Shown here piece by piece: positions 60,220 through 64,000 of a DNA stretch of 64,000 bases. The stretch spans positions 1-64,000 of the forward strand of contig JAFIGV010000007.1 of assembly GCA_017849575.1 (NCBI GenBank), read 5' to 3'. This stretch comes from Flavipsychrobacter sp. Lineage in GTDB: Bacteria; Bacteroidota; Bacteroidia; Chitinophagales; Chitinophagaceae. A model generated the notes under the pieces. It was not told where the DNA came from. It searched no databases and was given only the letters and a program-made list of their open reading frames with translations. How positions within the stretch are numbered: position 1 is the first letter of the stretch; each line of letters opens with the position of its first letter. The position numbers and the translations under genes were made by a program.

Positions 60220-61812
60220 TCAAACCAGCATCGTAACCGGATTTTCCAGATGTGCCTTCAAGGTTTGAAGGAAGGCTGCACCTACAGCACCATCCACGGT
60301 GCGGTGGTCGCAACTGAGCGTAAGTTTCAGTACTTGTCGGATAACGACCTGATTATCTTCCACCACGGGCGTGGGCGCAATCTTGCCCACAGCAAGGATG
60401 CAGCTATCGGGGGGATTGATGATGGCGGTAAACTCGTCGATATCCATCATACCGAGGTTTGAGATCGTAAAGGTGTTGCCCGTGAATTCCGGTGGCTGAA
60501 GTTTTTTGGTACGGGCCTTCTCAGCAAGGCTTTTAGATTCTTCGGCAATCTGAGCAAGTGATTTCTGATCTGCAAATTTTATCACAGGCACAATAAGACC
60601 GTCTTCAATGGCCACCGCCGTTCCGATGCTGATCTGTGCATGCTGCTTAATTGTGTCGCCCATCCACGAACTATTGACCATCGGATGCCTGCGCAAAGCC
60701 ATAGCAGCCGCTTTTATGATCAGGTCGTTGAAAGAAACTTTCACCGGAGAGACGTCATTTATCGCCTTGCGGGCTTCTACTGCGCGGTCCATTGTCACAC
60801 TCATACGGAGATAAAAATGGGGCGCAGTAAACTTGCTTTCGGCCAGTCGCTGCGCAATGACTCTGCGCATCTGTGTCACCGGAACGTCCTTGTCGGCCCC
60901 GGGAGTAAGGCCTGTAGCCGGCGCAGGTTGTGCCGCTGACACAGGCTGCGATGTTGCTACCGGTGGCTCAAAATTGTCCACGTCTCTTTTGATGATCCGC
61001 CCATGATCTCCACTCCCCTTTACGAGATGGATGTCAATGCCCTTTTCTTTGGCCAGACGCCTTGCAAGCGGAGACGCTTTTACCCGGTCTCCATGATCTG
61101 CCCCTTCGTTGTCTGTCGGCTCAGCCGAGGTTGCAGGAGCGGGTGAAGACTTCGTCTCGCCGGCGGGGGTTGCTGCCGGTTGCTCTTGCTGCAGATAGGG
61201 CTGCACATCAGTGCCAGGTTTACCCACTATCGCTATGATGTCATTTACTTTTGCAGCCTCTCCTTCGTTTACCCCACGGTAAAGAAGGGTGCCGTCAACA
61301 TAGGGCATCACTTCCATAGTGGCTTTATCAGTTTCCACGTCGGCCAGCACATCATCACTCTTTACCACGTCTCCCACCTGTTTGTGCCAGGCAACAATCT
61401 TTCCTTCCTTCATGGTATCACTCAGCAGCGGCATGCGTACCACGGTGGCTGCGTTGGGATCCGCCGGAGCAGGACCAGAAGATTGCTTTTGAGGGGGTGG
61501 TGGCGTTGATTCGGGAGTTGCAGGCTGTTCCGGTTTTGCGGCAGGAGCGTCAAGCAGGCTTTTAAAATCTTCGCCTTCTTTTCCGACTATTGCAATAATG
61601 TCATTCACCTTTGCCGCTTTACCCTCTTCCACACCTATGTACAGCAAGGTACCTTCCACATACGGAAGCACCTCCATGGTTGCCTTATCAGTTTCAACAT
61701 CGGCGATCACATCGTCGCTCTTCACCTTATCTCCAACTTTTTTGTGCCAGGCTGCTATCGTTCCCTCCTTCATCGTATCGCTCAATAACGGCATTCGTAT
61801 CGCTTCCGCCAT
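60220..61812 (-). CDS. Pyruvate dehydrogenase complex E2 (dihydrolipoamide acetyltransferase)
   Basis: A 530-residue E2 with two lipoyl domains (lysine in E-T-D-K-A-T-M-E at about residues 45 and 175), flexible Ala/Pro/Thr-rich linkers, a peripheral-subunit-binding domain (S-P-L-A-R-R-L-A-K-E-K-G-I-D) and a C-terminal acetyltransferase domain whose catalytic motif is D-H-R-T-V-D-G. It moves the acetyl group from E1 to coenzyme A and forms the core of the complex. The ATG at 61812 fits A-E-A-I-R-M-P-L-L-S-D-T-M, the usual start. E1 and E3 genes are not adjacent. Confidence 0.93.
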   Translation of the reverse strand: MAEAIRMPLLSDTMKEGTIAAWHKKVGDKVKSDDVIADVETDKATMEVLPYVEGTLLYIGVEEGKAAKVNDIIAIVGKEGEDFKSLLDAPAAKPEQPATPESTPPPPQKQSSGPAPADPNAATVVRMPLLSDTMKEGKIVAWHKQVGDVVKSDDVLADVETDKATMEVMPYVDGTLLYRGVNEGEAAKVNDIIAIVGKPGTDVQPYLQQEQPAATPAGETKSSPAPATSAEPTDNEGADHGDRVKASPLARRLAKEKGIDIHLVKGSGDHGRIIKRDVDNFEPPVATSQPVSAAQPAPATGLTPGADKDVPVTQMRRVIAQRLAESKFTAPHFYLRMSVTMDRAVEARKAINDVSPVKVSFNDLIIKAAAMALRRHPMVNSSWMGDTIKQHAQISIGTAVAIEDGLIVPVIKFADQKSLAQIAEESKSLAEKARTKKLQPPEFTGNTFTISNLGMMDIDEFTAIINPPDSCILAVGKIAPTPVVEDNQVVIRQVLKLTLSCDHRTVDGAVGAAFLQTLKAHLENPVTMLV

Positions 61813-61842
61813 AAATGATATTCCTTTATAAACTTTGAGGGT

Positions 61843-61850
61843 CAAAAGTA
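61843..61850 (-). promoter_or_regulatory. Promoter -7 box (TACTTTTG) before the E2 gene
   Basis: An exact TAnnTTTG box on the minus strand, 30 bases before the E2 ATG. The -33 element is weak. Confidence 0.45.
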
Positions 61851-61886
61851 AATAATTCAGACCTTTAATGAGCAGCCCGGACAGGC

Positions 61887-61894
61887 TATTTTTG
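61887..61894 (+). promoter_or_regulatory. Promoter -7 box (TATTTTTG) before the PhoD-like gene
   Basis: An exact TAnnTTTG box 14 bases before the ATG at 61909, in the divergent spacer with the E2 gene. The -33 element is weak, so the leader would be short. Confidence 0.4.
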
Positions 61895-61908
61895 TATAAC
61901 CTCATAGC

Positions 61909-62973
61909 ATGAAATACAGATTACGCACAGCGCTTACCATCACCATTGTTTTGGTGCTACGATCGTCTCTTGTTGCACAAACGGAGCAGGACTTTAGCTT
62001 CTTTACCGGTTCCTGCGCCTATGTGGGACATCAGGATGGCGATACTTCGCTTTATACTTATCACGGCGAAACCAATATCTTTTATTCCATGTCTCAGAAA
62101 AAAGCAGATTTTATGCTTTGGCTCGGAGACAACTGGTATCTCGACGAACCCGAATGGGAGAGCGTGGAGGGCCTGAAGAAGAAAGCACACTATGCCCGAA
62201 CTGTGAAGACCTTGCAGCCCCTCATCAAGATGCACCTGCCCGAGTATGCTATCTGGGACGACCATGATTATGGACCCGACCAGAGCAATAAAAACTATCC
62301 GTTAAAAAGAGAGAGCCGGGAAATTTTTATGGACACCTGGCCCGACAACCCGTCCTACGGCGAAGATGGTGAGGGAATCTATACCAGTTTTATAAAGGCG
62401 GACGTACAATTTATTTTGCTCGATGACCGCTGGTTTCGAGACCGGGACAGCAAATGGGACTATGGCTTATTTAAACCCAATCCCAACAAACGTATGTTTG
62501 GCGAAAAACAAATGCAATGGCTCAAACGCAAACTTCTGGAAGACAGCAATGTTCATTTTCGCATCATCGTCAATGGCAGCCAAATGATCAATCCGCTGGC
62601 CAAAGGAGATTGTTTTGCACACTTTCCGGTAGAATACAATGACCTTCTGAATTTCATCAGCGAAAACGGTGTGAAAGGCGTGATGTTTCTTTCGGGCGAC
62701 CGTCATTACAGCGAGATCATCAGGCTTGACCGCAAGGGAACCTATCCGCTTTATGACGTAACCGTGTCGCCACTGACCTCTACACCAGACCCGGTGAAGG
62801 GACGCGAAAAACACAGTCGCTACAGGGTAAACGGTTCTTATTTTCCGCAGCATAATTTTTCCATCTTCTCCTTTACCGGTGATGCTGAAAACAGAAAACT
62901 CTCCGTACACTTTTTTGACGTGGACGGCAGGGAATTATTTCATTGGACAATAGCTGCCAGGGACCTACAATAA
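61909..62973 (+). CDS. PhoD-like alkaline phosphatase/phosphodiesterase, secreted
   Basis: A 354-residue exported metallophosphoesterase. The signal peptide spans residues 1-23. Metal-binding motifs are visible in order: G-S-C-A-Y, L-G-D-N-W-Y, W-D-D-H-D-Y-G, D-D-R-W-F-R and S-G-D-R-H-Y-S-E. These match the alkaline phosphatase D (PhoD-like) group, which hydrolyses phosphomonoesters or diesters outside the cytoplasm. The protein is compact and lacks the N-terminal Fn3-like domain of PhoD. It ends just before the dnaX 3' end, in convergent arrangement. Confidence 0.88.
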   Translation: MKYRLRTALTITIVLVLRSSLVAQTEQDFSFFTGSCAYVGHQDGDTSLYTYHGETNIFYSMSQKKADFMLWLGDNWYLDEPEWESVEGLKKKAHYARTVKTLQPLIKMHLPEYAIWDDHDYGPDQSNKNYPLKRESREIFMDTWPDNPSYGEDGEGIYTSFIKADVQFILLDDRWFRDRDSKWDYGLFKPNPNKRMFGEKQMQWLKRKLLEDSNVHFRIIVNGSQMINPLAKGDCFAHFPVEYNDLLNFISENGVKGVMFLSGDRHYSEIIRLDRKGTYPLYDVTVSPLTSTPDPVKGREKHSRYRVNGSYFPQHNFSIFSFTGDAENRKLSVHFFDVDGRELFHWTIAARDLQ

Positions 62974-62980
62974 GCTTGTG

Positions 62981-64000
62981 TCAGTACTCGATCTGTAGAT
63001 TGAGGCTATCTTTTAACGTACGGAGGTTGGGATTTTTGGCGGCGAGCACATCGAATATCTCCGTTTTGGAAAGAACGGCGGGCTGTGCCTGCTGCAATGA
63101 TGGATCTTGACGCACTTCTGTAGTCACCCTCACCATGATGCCGGTACGGCTGCGATAAAAATCAATGAGCTGATTGCGCTGTTCTTTGGCATACTCTTCC
63201 GTCAGTTCGTTAGGCGCCACCAGCCTGAGCTCATCAGCTCCCGCCACTTCTACTTTCATTGCCGAGAACTGGGCATGAAAGACACTTTTGTTGTCTGCTT
63301 GTAGTTGCTGTTTATACTGTTCGTAGAGTGCGGTAGCCACTTCTTCGGTAAGTTCTTTTTTTTCTTCTACCACTGGTGCAGCGCTGGAGACTGCCGCATC
63401 TATATCTTCCATCAAGCCCTTGCTGATGCGCCTGTTGTTGCCGGAAGCCGGCTTGCCGGGTATGGAAGTCGTCTGCGGCCGCGCACTTTCATTGGGCCGG
63501 GGTGCTTCTGTTGCCGGCGAAGAAACGGCCACGGCTGGCGTGGGTTTAGGAGCCGCAGATATTGCCGGCGATGCTACGACCCGATCATCGTTTTTTTTTA
63601 CATCAGCCAATTGGGTGGCCTGCAGCAGATAGCAGAGACGGATCAGGCAAAGCTCCACATGCAAACGCTTGCTGCGGGCGTTCTTGTAGCCCAGTTCCGC
63701 GTCATTGAGCACATTAAGTGCAGACAGTACAAATGACGGCGGCATCTGGTTGGCCTTTTCATAATATACAGGCTTATGATCGTTGGGCACATCAAGCAGC
63801 CGCACCATACGCTGGTCTTTACAAAGCAGCAGGTTACGAAGATGCTCAGCCAGACCTTCCAGAATGACAATACCTTCAAAACCGCGCTCCAGTACGGCAT
63901 CAAGTTCCAGCAAGGTACTGCTCACGTCCTGGCTCAGCAGAAAATCTGTGAGCTTGAAGTAGAAGTCTGCATCGAGCATGTTAAGATGCTCCATGGTAGC
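62981..64000 (-). CDS. dnaX: DNA polymerase III subunit gamma/tau, C-terminal part (truncated by window edge)
   Basis: The last 339 codons of a gene read leftward; the frame is open at 64000, so the ATPase domain lies outside. The visible part starts in the domain III region (M-L-D-A-D-F-Y-F-K-L-T-D-F-L, then E-G-L-A-E-H-L-R-N-L-L). A Pro/Ala-rich linker (about 150-200) follows, then a C-terminal domain ending L-R-T-L-K-D-S-L-N-L. These match Bacteroidota DnaX, which loads the beta clamp during replication. It converges on the PhoD-like gene. Confidence 0.85.
   Translation of the reverse strand, partial: ATMEHLNMLDADFYFKLTDFLLSQDVSSTLLELDAVLERGFEGIVILEGLAEHLRNLLLCKDQRMVRLLDVPNDHKPVYYEKANQMPPSFVLSALNVLNDAELGYKNARSKRLHVELCLIRLCYLLQATQLADVKKNDDRVVASPAISAAPKPTPAVAVSSPATEAPRPNESARPQTTSIPGKPASGNNRRISKGLMEDIDAAVSSAAPVVEEKKELTEEVATALYEQYKQQLQADNKSVFHAQFSAMKVEVAGADELRLVAPNELTEEYAKEQRNQLIDFYRSRTGIMVRVTTEVRQDPSLQQAQPAVLSKTEIFDVLAAKNPNLRTLKDSLNLQIEY

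Overview
The window looks like a chromosomal piece from a member of the Bacteroidota, most likely a Chitinophagaceae/Sphingobacteriia-type organism. The evidence is convergent: secreted proteins with type IX secretion (T9SS) sorting tails, an LpxC-FabZ fusion, a short primary sigma factor without region 1.1, a fused alpha/beta 2-oxoacid dehydrogenase E1, proteins of DUF2723, IPExxxVDY, DUF5362 and GldM-C-like type, and repeated promoters of the TTTG-N18-21-TAnnTTTG form recognised by the Bacteroidota primary sigma factor. No rRNA, CRISPR array, insertion sequence, prophage or integrase was seen. This is mostly housekeeping chromosome.

Layout. 1-4240: the edge of an unidentified leftward gene, a secreted aspartyl-protease-fold protein that has lost both catalytic Asp residues, and a large outer-membrane beta-barrel protein. 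4353-11917: a cell-envelope block read rightward: penicillin-binding protein 1A, an HD phosphohydrolase, then lpxD, lpxC/fabZ, lpxA and an ABC ATPase, the last four with overlapping ends (lipid A biosynthesis). 11990-15714: two T9SS cargo proteins, one a seven-fold repeat protein and one PNGase F-like, converging on a shared terminator. 15866-19644: der and rimO converging with dprA by interlocking stop codons. 19687-25602: a DUF6438 lipoprotein, ferredoxin, LuxC-type reductase, serine hydrolase, thiamine-binding-like protein, DUF2911 protein and a PabB-like enzyme. 25615-31367: an acidic low-complexity protein, purA, an IPExxxVDY protein and a DUF2723 membrane glycosyltransferase.

31549-41410: a tRNA-Cys with its own promoter and terminator, a polyprenyl synthase with RNase R, an M16 peptidase, a Nudix hydrolase, small unknown proteins, and an aromatic-rich secreted protein. 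The 590-base gap at 39210-39799 holds the most unexplained signal: two long perfect complements that cross each other (pseudoknot or switch geometry), a further hairpin, and divergent promoters sharing a palindromic -33 element. 41508-49595: proS, DUF5362, the E1 fusion, small envelope proteins, an AHSA1/HMA-fold pair, a GlxA-type regulator and a GldM-C-like secreted protein. 49607-58861: valS, a second T9SS repeat protein, DUF1697, then an envelope operon (LptF/G-type permease, PAP2 phosphatase, GT39 glycosyltransferase) and a START-like protein. 59114-64000: rpoD, the pyruvate dehydrogenase E2 (probable partner for an E1/E3 elsewhere), a PhoD-like phosphatase and the 3' part of dnaX, cut by the window edge.

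Coordinates, motifs and hairpins were read by eye. Family assignments rest on recognised motifs and overall resemblance, not on database searches.
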